Positions 14,730 through 22,898 of a stretch of DNA of 25,548 nt are shown in pieces. The stretch covers positions 1 to 25,548 of the forward strand of contig JAYWHK010000165.1 of assembly GCA_043777755.1 (NCBI GenBank). The letters run 5' to 3'. The notes beneath the pieces were generated by a model. It was not told where the DNA came from. It made no database searches and saw nothing but the letters and a program-made list of their open reading frames with translations. The position numbers and the translations under genes are program-made. The stretch is from CANHEE01 sp043777755 (lineage in GTDB: Bacteria; Bacteroidota; Bacteroidia; Chitinophagales; Saprospiraceae). Numbering within the stretch: the first letter of the stretch is position 1; every line of letters begins with the position of its first letter.

Positions 14730-17700
14730 ATGATAACAATAAAAGACAATTACCAACTTTTAATAGAAAAATTAGACCAATTTATCCGTAAATTCTATGT
14801 CAATCAACTCATTCGTGGTGGATTGTATAGCATTGGTTTAATTGTGCTGCTATTTTTGACCATCAACTTATTAGAGTATTATTTTTATTTTGGACCAAGT
14901 ACTCGAAAGGCGATGTTTTATGGTTTCTGGGCAGCAAGTGCCGTTGCGCTTTGGCGTTGGGTGGCACTTCCTTTGCTGCATTTCTATCGTTTGGGAAAAG
15001 TAATTTCGCATGAGCAAGCGGCACAAATTATCGGCAGCCATTTTAAAGATGTCAAAGACAAATTATTAAATATTTTGCAATTGAACAAGCAAGCGCAAAC
15101 CAATTCTGCACAAGCGGAATTGATTATGGCAAGTGTCAATCAAAAGTCAAATGAGATAAAATTTGTACCTTTTAAAGCTGCTATTAATTTGGCGCAAAAC
15201 CGTAAATACTTGCGTTATGCTTTGCCGCCGTTATTATTATTATTGGTCATATTGTTTGCTGCGCCAAGTATTTTGAAAGATGGCACAAAACGCTTAATCA
15301 ACAACAATACTGTTTTTGCTCGCCCTGCGCCTTTCAATTTCGTTGTCAATCAAGATAGTTTGACCGCTGTACAATTCGGTGATTATCAACTGAATGTGAA
15401 AATCGAAGGAAACAGTGTCCCAAATGAAGTATTTATAGATATTGATGGTTATCAGTACCGCTTGAATAAAGAAAATGAAAATCTTTTTTCTTACAAATTT
15501 GCAAATGTCCAAAAAGAAACAGATTTCAAACTTTTAGGTGGAGGCATTACTTCTGACGAATACACCTTGAATGTTTTGAAAAAACCCAATATTTTGGGCT
15601 TTGATATTGAACTGGATTATCCTGCCTATACACAACGTTCTGATGAAAATTTATCAAATGTTGGCGATTTGGTTGTGCCTTTGGGAACTAACATCAATTG
15701 GTTTTTTAATGCTCAAAATACAGACAACTTAAAAATTAGATTTTCTGGCAGCAACAATTGGACGGATGTAAAACGTTCTGGTTTACAGACCTTCAACCTT
15801 CGCAAAATGGCTTCGACAGATGAAACTTACAAGGTTTTTATCTCTAATGCAGCTTTACCGAATGCTGACAGTGTTGCTTACTCGATTACAGTCATTCCTG
15901 ATGCTTATCCGAACATTGCCGTGGAGCGTTTTATTGACAGTGCCAACGTCAAAATGTTGTTTTTTGCTGGTGATGCAAGCGACGATTATGGTTTGAAAGC
16001 ATTGACTTTCAATTATCGTATGAAAAAAGCGGACGGTTCGCAAGGTGAATTGGTAACTATTCCAATCCAAAAACCTGATGGAAAACAAGCGCAATACCAA
16101 CACTCTTTTGACCTAAGTCAATTGCAGATGAAGCCTGGCGAAGAATTGACGTACTACTTTGAAGTGTATGACAACGATGCCATCAATGGCTCAAAAGCAT
16201 CGAAAACCAATCCGATGACTTATGCCGTTCCGACTTTGGAGCAGATTGATAAAATACAAGAAAAAAACAACGATGAAATCAAAACTTCTCTTGAAAAAGC
16301 GGTGAAAGAAACCAAAAAAACACAAGAAGAATTGAAAGAATTGCGTGAAAAATTATTGCAAAAGAAAGAACCAGATTGGCAAGATAAGAAAAAATTGGAA
16401 GACCTTTTGAACAAGCAAAAAGAAGTTCAAAAACAAATTGAAGAAGCAAAAAAGAATTTTGACGAAAATAAAAAGAATGATGAAGAATTTAAAAATCCAA
16501 GCGAAGAAATAAAGGAAAAGCAGGAACAATTGGAAAAACTTTTCAATGAGTTGCAAAATGAGGAAATGAAAAAACTCATGGACGAAATCGAAAAGCTCAT
16601 GCAGCAAATGGAAAAAGAACAATCCTTGGAAAAAATGGAGGAAATGCAGATGAACAACGAGGAGTTGAACATGGAACTTGACCGTATGCTTGAATTGTTC
16701 AAAAAACTTGAAGTTGAACAAAAAATGGAAGAGCAAATCAAGAAAATGGAAGAAATGGCGAAAAAACAAGAAGAATTAAGCAAGCAAACCGAAGAAGATA
16801 AAAAGCCAAAGGAGGAATTGAAAAAAGAACAAGAGGAACTCAAAAAAGAAATGGATAAGTTCAAAGAAGACCAAAAAGACTTGGAGAAAAAGAACGAGGA
16901 ATTACAGCGCAAAAAAGAGATGGAAGATTTGGATAAGGACATCAAAGAAACCGAAGAAGATATGAAAGACAGCAAAAAAGAAATGGACGATGATGCTGGT
17001 GGCGATAAAAAGAAAGCGGCAAAAGCACAGAAAAAAGCGGCAAATAAAATGAAGAATATGGCAAATAAAATGAAAATGAAGAAGAAAAAAGCTGCCGAAG
17101 AAGAAGCCGAAGAAGATATGAAAACTTTACGTCAATTGTTGGAAAACTTGGTTGGATTGTCTTTTGACCAAGAAAACTTAATGAAACAAACGCAAAGCAC
17201 ACAAATCAATACGCCAAAATATGTTGATTTGGTACAACAACAGTACAAGATTAAAAATAATTTTCAGATAGTTGAAGATACGCTCGTGGCATTGTCAAAA
17301 CGACAAGCAAAATTGGAAAGTTTCATCACTGAAAAAGTGGCGGACATCAAGCAAACTACCCGTAAAGGTTTAGAGCAGCTCGAAGAACGTCAAACAGCTC
17401 AAGCTGGCGAACAACAACAACGCACTATGAAATCACTCAATGATTTGGCGTTGATGTTGGCAGAATCACTTCAACAAATGCAACAACAGATGGGGCAAAT
17501 GATGGACGGTGACCAACAATGCGACAAACCAGGGAAAAAAGGAAAAGGAAAAAAAGGCAATGTTCCTCAAGATAAACCATCGGAAGGGCAAAAAGAAGTG
17601 AATGATGCGCTACAAAAAATGAAAAAAGGAATGTCGGAAGGTAAAAATCCAAGTTCGCAAGATTTTGCAAAAGCCGCTGCACGCCAGTCAGCGATGCGCA

Positions 17701-18074
17701 ACGCTTTGCGCCAAATGGACAAGGAGAAACGTCAGCAAGGCAAAGGAAATCCTGAGCTTCAAAAAGCGATTGACGAAATGGATAAAGTAGAAACTGACTT
17801 GGTAAATAAGCGTTTGACCAACGAAACACTAAAACGTCAAGAAGATATTTTGACCCGTTTGTTGGAAGCGGAACGTGCTGATAGAGAACGAGAATACGAT
17901 GAAAAACGCAAAGCCGAGCAGTCTAAAAGTTACCAACAATCGTCGCCACCGTCTTTGCAAGAGTACTTGAAAAAACGTGAAGCTGAAGTTGAATTGTACC
18001 GCACTGTTTCGCCTAATCTAAAACCTTATTACAAAACTTTGGTGGAAGATTATTTGAAAAAGGTGAAAAAATAG
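14730..18074 (+). CDS. DUF4175 family membrane protein with very long Lys/Glu-rich coiled coil
   Basis: This is a 1114-aa protein. Three hydrophobic segments lie near the N-terminus (about 30-50, 60-80 and 160-180). An extracytoplasmic-looking beta-rich region follows (about 190-490, with Ig-like strand patterns and YYFEVYDNDAING near its end). Then comes an extreme Lys/Glu/Met-rich coiled coil (about 500-800), a second helical Gln/Lys-rich region (to about 1000) and a short aromatic C-terminus (SPNLKPYYKTLVEDYL). The layout fits the large DUF4175 proteins of Bacteroidota, whose function is unknown. The low-complexity segment produces long antisense open frames rich in Ser/Phe that are not genes. 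The start at 14730 is set by the promoter position. A 24-bp hairpin follows the stop directly. Confidence 0.85.
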   Translation: MITIKDNYQLLIEKLDQFIRKFYVNQLIRGGLYSIGLIVLLFLTINLLEYYFYFGPSTRKAMFYGFWAASAVALWRWVALPLLHFYRLGKVISHEQAAQIIGSHFKDVKDKLLNILQLNKQAQTNSAQAELIMASVNQKSNEIKFVPFKAAINLAQNRKYLRYALPPLLLLLVILFAAPSILKDGTKRLINNNTVFARPAPFNFVVNQDSLTAVQFGDYQLNVKIEGNSVPNEVFIDIDGYQYRLNKENENLFSYKFANVQKETDFKLLGGGITSDEYTLNVLKKPNILGFDIELDYPAYTQRSDENLSNVGDLVVPLGTNINWFFNAQNTDNLKIRFSGSNNWTDVKRSGLQTFNLRKMASTDETYKVFISNAALPNADSVAYSITVIPDAYPNIAVERFIDSANVKMLFFAGDASDDYGLKALTFNYRMKKADGSQGELVTIPIQKPDGKQAQYQHSFDLSQLQMKPGEELTYYFEVYDNDAINGSKASKTNPMTYAVPTLEQIDKIQEKNNDEIKTSLEKAVKETKKTQEELKELREKLLQKKEPDWQDKKKLEDLLNKQKEVQKQIEEAKKNFDENKKNDEEFKNPSEEIKEKQEQLEKLFNELQNEEMKKLMDEIEKLMQQMEKEQSLEKMEEMQMNNEELNMELDRMLELFKKLEVEQKMEEQIKKMEEMAKKQEELSKQTEEDKKPKEELKKEQEELKKEMDKFKEDQKDLEKKNEELQRKKEMEDLDKDIKETEEDMKDSKKEMDDDAGGDKKKAAKAQKKAANKMKNMANKMKMKKKKAAEEEAEEDMKTLRQLLENLVGLSFDQENLMKQTQSTQINTPKYVDLVQQQYKIKNNFQIVEDTLVALSKRQAKLESFITEKVADIKQTTRKGLEQLEERQTAQAGEQQQRTMKSLNDLALMLAESLQQMQQQMGQMMDGDQQCDKPGKKGKGKKGNVPQDKPSEGQKEVNDALQKMKKGMSEGKNPSSQDFAKAAARQSAMRNALRQMDKEKRQQGKGNPELQKAIDEMDKVETDLVNKRLTNETLKRQEDILTRLLEAERADREREYDEKRKAEQSKSYQQSSPPSLQEYLKKREAEVELYRTVSPNLKPYYKTLVEDYLKKVKK

Positions 18075-18124
18075 AAATAAAAAGCCTTCATTAAATTCAA
18101 GAATTTAATGAAGGCTTTTTATTT
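18075..18124. terminator. Bidirectional terminator, 24-bp perfect hairpin
   Basis: Arms 18075-18098 and 18101-18124 are perfectly complementary over 24 bp with a 2-nt centre (GCCTTCATTAAATTC/GAATTTAATGAAGGC core). A-rich and T-rich flanks serve both strands. It begins right after the DUF4175 stop and lies 28 nt from the stop of the convergent DNA glycosylase. Confidence 0.92.
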
Positions 18125-18152
18125 TGAATTCTAAATATTTCTCGAGTTACAA

Positions 18153-18770
18153 CTAATTTTTACCAACAGTATCTTTATATCGCCAAATATAACGACAAGC
18201 AATACTACGGTATGGTCGCCAAGATTCAGCGATTGTTTCCATCTGTTTTTTCATTAATTTTAAGTTTTCTTTGTCCAAATCGAATAGTTTCTCAAAACCT
18301 TGTTGAATACCCAAATCGTCCACAGGTAATACGTCCGTTCTCTGTAGCGTGAACATCAGAATCATCTGAACCGTCCATTTTCCTACACCTTTTATACTGG
18401 TCAGCGAAGCAATGATTTCATCGTCACTCATTGCGCTCCAATCTTTGTCCAAAAGATCATTTTTCACAAAATGATCGGCAGTATTTTTGATGTAATTTGC
18501 CTTTTGGTAAGATAAGCCGATTGCCCGCATTTGCTCCAAATCAACAGCCGCAACATACTCAGGATGTGGATATTTCGAAGGGAAAAGTCCTAAAAAACGT
18601 TGGTGAATTGTGTCCGCCGCTTTGACAGAAAGCTGCTGCGAAACAATGGATTCTATCAAACTAAAATACACATCTGTTGAGGTTAATGCAGGTAAAGTAA
18701 CAGCATCAATCAAAGGTTTTAATTTCGGCTCTTTTTCAATTAAGAAATCTTTTATTTTTTGGTCTATCAT
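18153..18770 (-). CDS. DNA-3-methyladenine glycosylase II-like (AlkA/HhH-GPD superfamily)
   Basis: This 205-aa base-excision repair glycosylase removes alkylated purines such as 3-methyladenine. It carries the HhH-GPD fold: ESIVSQQLSVKAA (about 40-52), the helix-hairpin-helix LTSIKGVGKWTVQM (123-136), and the catalytic aspartate in LPVDDLGIQQG, most likely D152. It is shorter than E. coli AlkA because it lacks the N-terminal beta domain, as in many bacterial AlkA-like and yeast Mag1-like proteins. The gene is monocistronic, convergent with the DUF4175 gene and divergent from the acyl-CoA synthetase. No Ada-type regulator is near. The exact substrate range is not readable from sequence. Confidence 0.9.
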   Translation of the reverse strand: MIDQKIKDFLIEKEPKLKPLIDAVTLPALTSTDVYFSLIESIVSQQLSVKAADTIHQRFLGLFPSKYPHPEYVAAVDLEQMRAIGLSYQKANYIKNTADHFVKNDLLDKDWSAMSDDEIIASLTSIKGVGKWTVQMILMFTLQRTDVLPVDDLGIQQGFEKLFDLDKENLKLMKKQMETIAESWRPYRSIACRYIWRYKDTVGKN

Positions 18771-18986
18771 ATTATAAAATTATTTCAAGTCAGTAAATTA
18801 AAAAATCGTAAATATTTAAAAAAATCATTCATTTTGAAGTGTAAATATCGTTTAAATATTTAAAATGTAAAAATTTGATATAAAAAAAAATCAATAATTG
18901 TTTAAAATGCTAAAAAATCAAAAATTTTATATAATTTAGCGGCTCAATTAAAAATTTTGATTTTTTCAAAGCAATACAATATAAAA

Positions 18987-20810
18987 ATGGAGATTTCTCG
19001 TTTATTTGATTTTATTGATTATCAACTTAAGAACTACCCGCAACCACAAGCGTTTGGTTATCGCCACGAAGGCAAAGATATTTATTTTAGTACACAAGAA
19101 ATTGTTGATAAAGTAAATAAAGTGAGTAAAGGTCTTCTTAAGTTGGGATTACAAAAAGGCGATACTGTTGGTTTAGTATCTGTCAAAAATCGCCCTGAGT
19201 GGTGCGTTATGGATTTGGCAATGCAGCAAATTGGCGTTGTCAGTATTCCTGTATATCCTACAATTTCACCAAAAGAATACGCTTATATTTTTAACGATGC
19301 AGAAATAAAATACTGTTTCGTTGGTGAAGAAGAAGTGTATGTTAAAGTAAAAAATGCACAAGCATCAGTAGCTTCTTTGCGTGATATTTACACCTTTGAC
19401 CATATTGATGGCGTTGCAAGTTGGGAAAGTATCTTTGATGATACTTTTGCAATGACAAACCTACAAGTTATCAAAGATAGTATTAAAGCAGACGATTTAG
19501 CGACTATTATTTACACTTCTGGCACTACAGGTGAACCAAAAGGTGTTATGCTCTCTCACGACAATATTGTGAGCAATGTTAAGGCTGTTCGTCCTTGTAT
19601 TCAGATGGATGCAGGCGAGCGTGCATTGAGTTTTTTGCCATTATGCCATATCTTTGAGCGTGTATGCTCTCACGCCTATATGTATATTGGTGCGCAAGTT
19701 ACCTTTACTGGCACTGATAATTTGGGTGGAGAAGATGGTGATTTGAGACGAGTAAAACCAGACTTCTTTACAACTGTTCCACGTTTATTGGAAAAAGTTT
19801 ATGACAAGCTGTATAACAAAGGTCTGGAATTGACGGGAGTAAAGAAAAATTTATTCTTCTGGGCTTTGAGTTTGACTGACGACTACGATTACGACAAAAA
19901 TTACACTGGCATAAGAGGTTTAAAGCATAAAATTGCTGACAAATTAATTTACAGCAAATGGCGTGAAGCACTTGGTGGCAATATCAAAGGAATCGTTGTT
20001 GGTGCATCGGCTTGTCCAGTCAAAATTTTGAGAACTTTCTCTTGTGCAGGTATTCCTGTTCGTGAAGGTTATGGATTGACGGAGGCTTCGCCAGGTATTG
20101 CCATTGCTCGTTTTAACAAAGGTGGTGCAAAATTAGGCACTATCGGACCAGCTGTTGATGGTGTTGAAATTTTCATTGATTCTTCGGACGGAACATACCG
20201 TGAAGGCGAAGGTGAAGTATTGTCTTGCGGACCAAACACAATGCAAGGTTATTACAAAAAACAAGACAAAACTGACGAAGTTATTGCGCATATCAATGGT
20301 AAAAGATGGTTGAGAACTGGTGATATTGGAATGTTGGTTGATGCTCCAAATGGTCAAAAATTCTTAAAAATTACAGACCGTAAAAAAGAATTGATGAAAA
20401 CTTCGGGAGGAAAATATGTTGCACCAGCACCAATCGAAAGTCGTTTCAAAGAACACTACTTGATAGAGCAAATTATGATTGTTGGCGAAAATCAAAAATT
20501 CGTTGCAGCATTGATTGTTCCAGCTGTTGAAGGGCTACAAGATTGGTGTAAAAAACGTGACATCGCTTGGACATCGCTTGAACAAATTATTCAAAATCCA
20601 GATGTAATTGCAAAATACCAAGAAGTTGCAAATCGCTACAATCCCGAGTTTAACCACGTTGAACAAGTGAAAAAAATCACTTTGGTTAGCAGTCAATGGG
20701 AGGCAATTAAAGCCGATGGAACTGCTGCCGAATTGACTCCTACACTTAAACTTAAGCGTAGAGTTATCTTGGAAAAATATGCTGCTGACATTAATAAAAT
20801 TTATCAATAA
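18987..20810 (+). CDS. Long-chain fatty acid--CoA ligase (AMP-forming)
   Basis: This 607-aa enzyme of the ANL superfamily activates fatty acids to acyl-CoA through an acyl-adenylate. Motifs visible: the AMP-binding P-loop YTSGTTGEPKGVMLSH (about 176-191), GYGLTEASPG (about 361-370), RTGDIG (about 443) and the hinge/C-terminal signature KKELMKTSGGKYVAP (about 466). Length and motif spacing fit the FadD/FAA1-type long-chain synthetases of Bacteroidota. The frame is open from a TTG at 18957, but the ATG at 18987, preceded by an A-rich stretch, gives the usual family N-terminus. It is monocistronic with its own terminator. A crotonase-family gene lies just downstream, loosely grouping two acyl-CoA genes. 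Confidence 0.93.
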   Translation: MEISRLFDFIDYQLKNYPQPQAFGYRHEGKDIYFSTQEIVDKVNKVSKGLLKLGLQKGDTVGLVSVKNRPEWCVMDLAMQQIGVVSIPVYPTISPKEYAYIFNDAEIKYCFVGEEEVYVKVKNAQASVASLRDIYTFDHIDGVASWESIFDDTFAMTNLQVIKDSIKADDLATIIYTSGTTGEPKGVMLSHDNIVSNVKAVRPCIQMDAGERALSFLPLCHIFERVCSHAYMYIGAQVTFTGTDNLGGEDGDLRRVKPDFFTTVPRLLEKVYDKLYNKGLELTGVKKNLFFWALSLTDDYDYDKNYTGIRGLKHKIADKLIYSKWREALGGNIKGIVVGASACPVKILRTFSCAGIPVREGYGLTEASPGIAIARFNKGGAKLGTIGPAVDGVEIFIDSSDGTYREGEGEVLSCGPNTMQGYYKKQDKTDEVIAHINGKRWLRTGDIGMLVDAPNGQKFLKITDRKKELMKTSGGKYVAPAPIESRFKEHYLIEQIMIVGENQKFVAALIVPAVEGLQDWCKKRDIAWTSLEQIIQNPDVIAKYQEVANRYNPEFNHVEQVKKITLVSSQWEAIKADGTAAELTPTLKLKRRVILEKYAADINKIYQ

Positions 20811-20837
20811 GAAGCAACTATACTTTAGTTCTATAAT

Positions 20838-20874
20838 AAAAAAGCTCAATTGCTGTATGTAATTGGGCTTTTTT
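20838..20874 (+). terminator. Rho-independent terminator of the acyl-CoA synthetase gene
   Basis: The arms 20838-20851 and 20861-20874 pair over 14 bp with one G-T pair (AGCTCAATT/AATTGGGCT) around a 9-nt loop and run into a T tract. It lies 27 nt after the stop codon. Confidence 0.87.
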
Positions 20875-20974
20875 GTTGGTTTTCTATGCTACTCAAAGAA
20901 ACGAAAACTGTAATTTTTTTTCTCTACAACAAAATAATACCAATGAATTTTAACGTCTTCTTAGTATAAATCAT

Positions 20975-20982
20975 TATTTTTG
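20975..20982 (+). promoter_or_regulatory. Candidate -7 element of the crotonase/binding-protein operon
   Basis: TATTTTTG matches TAnnTTTG and is followed by CCGCAAAA, a frequent start-site context in Bacteroidota. It covers the in-frame TTG at 20980, so the ATG at 21007 is the likely translation start. The -33 box is weak (TTTT at 20948-20951). Confidence 0.5.
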
Positions 20983-21006
20983 CCGCAAAATATATTAGCT
21001 AAACTT

Positions 21007-21774
21007 ATGGACAATACTCAATTGGGTTCGGTCATTACCGAAATTAAAAATAAAATTGCTTACATTACTTTTGAGCATCCTTCACACAATTCTTTGCCAA
21101 GCCGCTTGCTAACACAGCTCAAAGATGCCATTACAAAATCTGGCGAGGACAGTGGCGTAGTTTTGATTGTACTGCAAAGCAGTGGAGAACGAACATTTTG
21201 CGCAGGTGCAAGTTTTGACGAATTGGCATCTATTCAAGATTTTCAAAGTGGAAAAAAATTCTTTTTGGGTTTTGCCAATGTCATTAATGCTATCCGAAAA
21301 TGTCCGAAAATCGTTATCGGACGTGTGCAAGGAAAGGCAATTGGCGGCGGTGTTGGCTTGGCTTCAGCTTGTGATTATTGCTTTGCAACCGAAGCTGCAA
21401 GTATAAAACTGAGCGAATTGGCGGTTGGTATTGGACCTTTTGTGATTGGGCCAGCCGTACAACGCAAAATGAGAGTTTCGGCATTTAGCCAATTGGCATT
21501 GAACGCAACAGCTTTTCAAAGTGCTGCTTGGGCAAAAGAACGAGGTTTATACCACGATATTTTTCCAACAATAACAGAAATGGATGCTGGGATTGCGACA
21601 CTCTCAGCGCAGCTTTTGGGTTCTAATCCAGACGCTTTGCGTTTGTTAAAAAAAGTTTTTTGGGAAGGAACGGACAACTGGGACGCACTCTTAGAAGAAC
21701 GTGCTGGAATGAGTGGAATGTTGGTTTTGTCAGATTTTACTAAAAATGCCATCGCAGCATTTAAAAACGCTTGA
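21007..21774 (+). CDS. Enoyl-CoA hydratase/isomerase (crotonase) family protein
   Basis: This 255-aa protein has the crotonase fold. The two oxyanion-hole segments are present: FCAGASFDEL (64-73) and GKAIGGGVGLASACD (109-123). Of the two glutamates used by classical enoyl-CoA hydratase, the first position (GGGxE) is Gly here (G117), whereas the second is kept as E137 in SELAVGIGP. It may therefore be an isomerase, a methylglutaconyl-CoA hydratase-like enzyme or another crotonase activity rather than a standard beta-oxidation hydratase. This is inferred from motifs. The start at 21007 replaces a TTG lying inside the -7 box. The binding-protein gene follows 2 nt after the stop, so the two are probably co-transcribed despite having no obvious shared pathway. 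Confidence 0.88.
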   Translation: MDNTQLGSVITEIKNKIAYITFEHPSHNSLPSRLLTQLKDAITKSGEDSGVVLIVLQSSGERTFCAGASFDELASIQDFQSGKKFFLGFANVINAIRKCPKIVIGRVQGKAIGGGVGLASACDYCFATEAASIKLSELAVGIGPFVIGPAVQRKMRVSAFSQLALNATAFQSAAWAKERGLYHDIFPTITEMDAGIATLSAQLLGSNPDALRLLKKVFWEGTDNWDALLEERAGMSGMLVLSDFTKNAIAAFKNA

Positions 21775-21776
21775 AA

Positions 21777-22766
21777 ATGAAATTTTTTTATACTATAATT
21801 GCTTTATTATCAACGCATTGCATTGCATTTTCACAAATAAAAATCACAACGACTACAAGTGTTTTTGCTGATTTGATAAAAAATATTGCTGGCGAAAAAG
21901 TTCAAATTTCAACTATTATTCCAGTTGAAGAAAGTCCGCATACCTACAAATTACAAGAAAAAGACAAGGTTTTACTAAACGATGCCGCCATTATTTTTCA
22001 AAATGGACTCAATTACGAGCCTTTTTTAAATGATTTTTTATCAAAAAATAATAATACGCAAAAAGTTGTTGTTTTGAGCGAAGGTGTCACGCCAATTCCG
22101 ATTCCCAATACCCAAAATATAAAAGATCCACACGCTTGGATGTCCATTTACAATGTGCTTTTTTATATTCACAACATAAAAAAAGCCTTGTGTAAAATAG
22201 ACGTTGAAAATACTTTTTTTTATGAAAAAAATTATGATGCGTATAGAGCGAAATTAGTTCATTTGGAAGATTCATTTTTTGCATCACTGAATACTTTGCC
22301 AATGAACCAAAGGGTATTTATTGACGAACACAAAGGTTTGTATTATTTTGCTCGAGCTTATAATTTACACTACATTACACTCAATGGCATTGACGATGTG
22401 GAGGAAAAAGATGCACTAAAACGAATCAGAAAAATTATTAGAGAAGACAGTGTAGAAGTTATTTTTACAGAAAAAAAAATAAATAATGAAGCATTCAAGG
22501 CTTTAGCAAAAGATTTTAATGCAGAGCTTGGCGAAACACTTTATTCAGATAGTGTTGGCGATGCAGAAAGCGGTATTTTAACTTATACAGCTATGCTTGA
22601 ACACAATACCAATGCTATTTTGAAAGGTTTAATGAAAAAAAATACCGATGTTCCAAAAAAAACTTGGTGGGAAGACCGAATAAATAAAAAAATTTTGATG
22701 CTAATTGCCTTGATAATTATAGCAATTGGAGCTTTTTTGGGGTATCGAGGAAAAAAAATACAATAA
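21777..22766 (+). CDS. Metal ABC transporter substrate-binding protein (ZnuA/TroA-like) with C-terminal membrane anchor
   Basis: This 329-aa cluster A-I binding protein has a signal peptide (1-19, likely cleavage near AFS-Q). The four expected metal ligands are H55 (ESPHTYKL), H119 (DPHAWMS), H185 (DEHKGLYYFARAYNL) and probably D258 (LYSDSVG). The family uses such sites for Zn2+, Mn2+ or Fe2+; the metal cannot be told here, and there is no His-rich loop. After the binding domain comes an extra C-terminal hydrophobic helix (about 305-322) followed by RGKK, which would anchor the protein in the inner membrane facing the periplasm. No permease or ATPase gene is adjacent. The start at 21777 is preferred over the TTG two codons upstream. 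Confidence 0.87.
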   Translation: MKFFYTIIALLSTHCIAFSQIKITTTTSVFADLIKNIAGEKVQISTIIPVEESPHTYKLQEKDKVLLNDAAIIFQNGLNYEPFLNDFLSKNNNTQKVVVLSEGVTPIPIPNTQNIKDPHAWMSIYNVLFYIHNIKKALCKIDVENTFFYEKNYDAYRAKLVHLEDSFFASLNTLPMNQRVFIDEHKGLYYFARAYNLHYITLNGIDDVEEKDALKRIRKIIREDSVEVIFTEKKINNEAFKALAKDFNAELGETLYSDSVGDAESGILTYTAMLEHNTNAILKGLMKKNTDVPKKTWWEDRINKKILMLIALIIIAIGAFLGYRGKKIQ

Positions 22767-22802
22767 AATAAAAAAATGTCATACTTTTTGGAGTATAATA
22801 AT

Positions 22803-22832
22803 TTTGTTTTATCAAAAATAGTAATAACTTTA
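22803..22832 (+). promoter_or_regulatory. Candidate promoter of the parA unit
   Basis: TTTG (22803-22806) is followed after 18 nt by TAACTTTA (22825-22832), one base off TAnnTTTG. It lies 66 nt before the ATG at 22899 and inside the region of an upstream in-frame ATG (22776), supporting the later start. Confidence 0.45.
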
Positions 22833-22898
22833 CGCTTCAGGTTAGACAAGGCAAAATATAAAGCACTTGTCTTTTATAGAAAATATCATACTAAAATT

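Noticed and set aside
16353..16975. Two long antisense open frames (138 and 182 aa), Phe- and Ser-rich, opposite the DUF4175 gene
   Set aside because: They are the complement of the GAA/AAA-rich coiled-coil codons; composition is artefactual and no start context or family pattern is present.
18957..18986. TTG start for the acyl-CoA synthetase
   Set aside because: The ATG at 18987 with an A-rich upstream stretch fits the family N-terminus better. A TAATTTAG near 18932 is one base off a -7 box and too weak to list.
22776..22898. 41-residue N-terminal extension of ParA
   Set aside because: It overlaps a candidate promoter and does not look like a DNA-binding domain; the canonical ParA start is at 22899.
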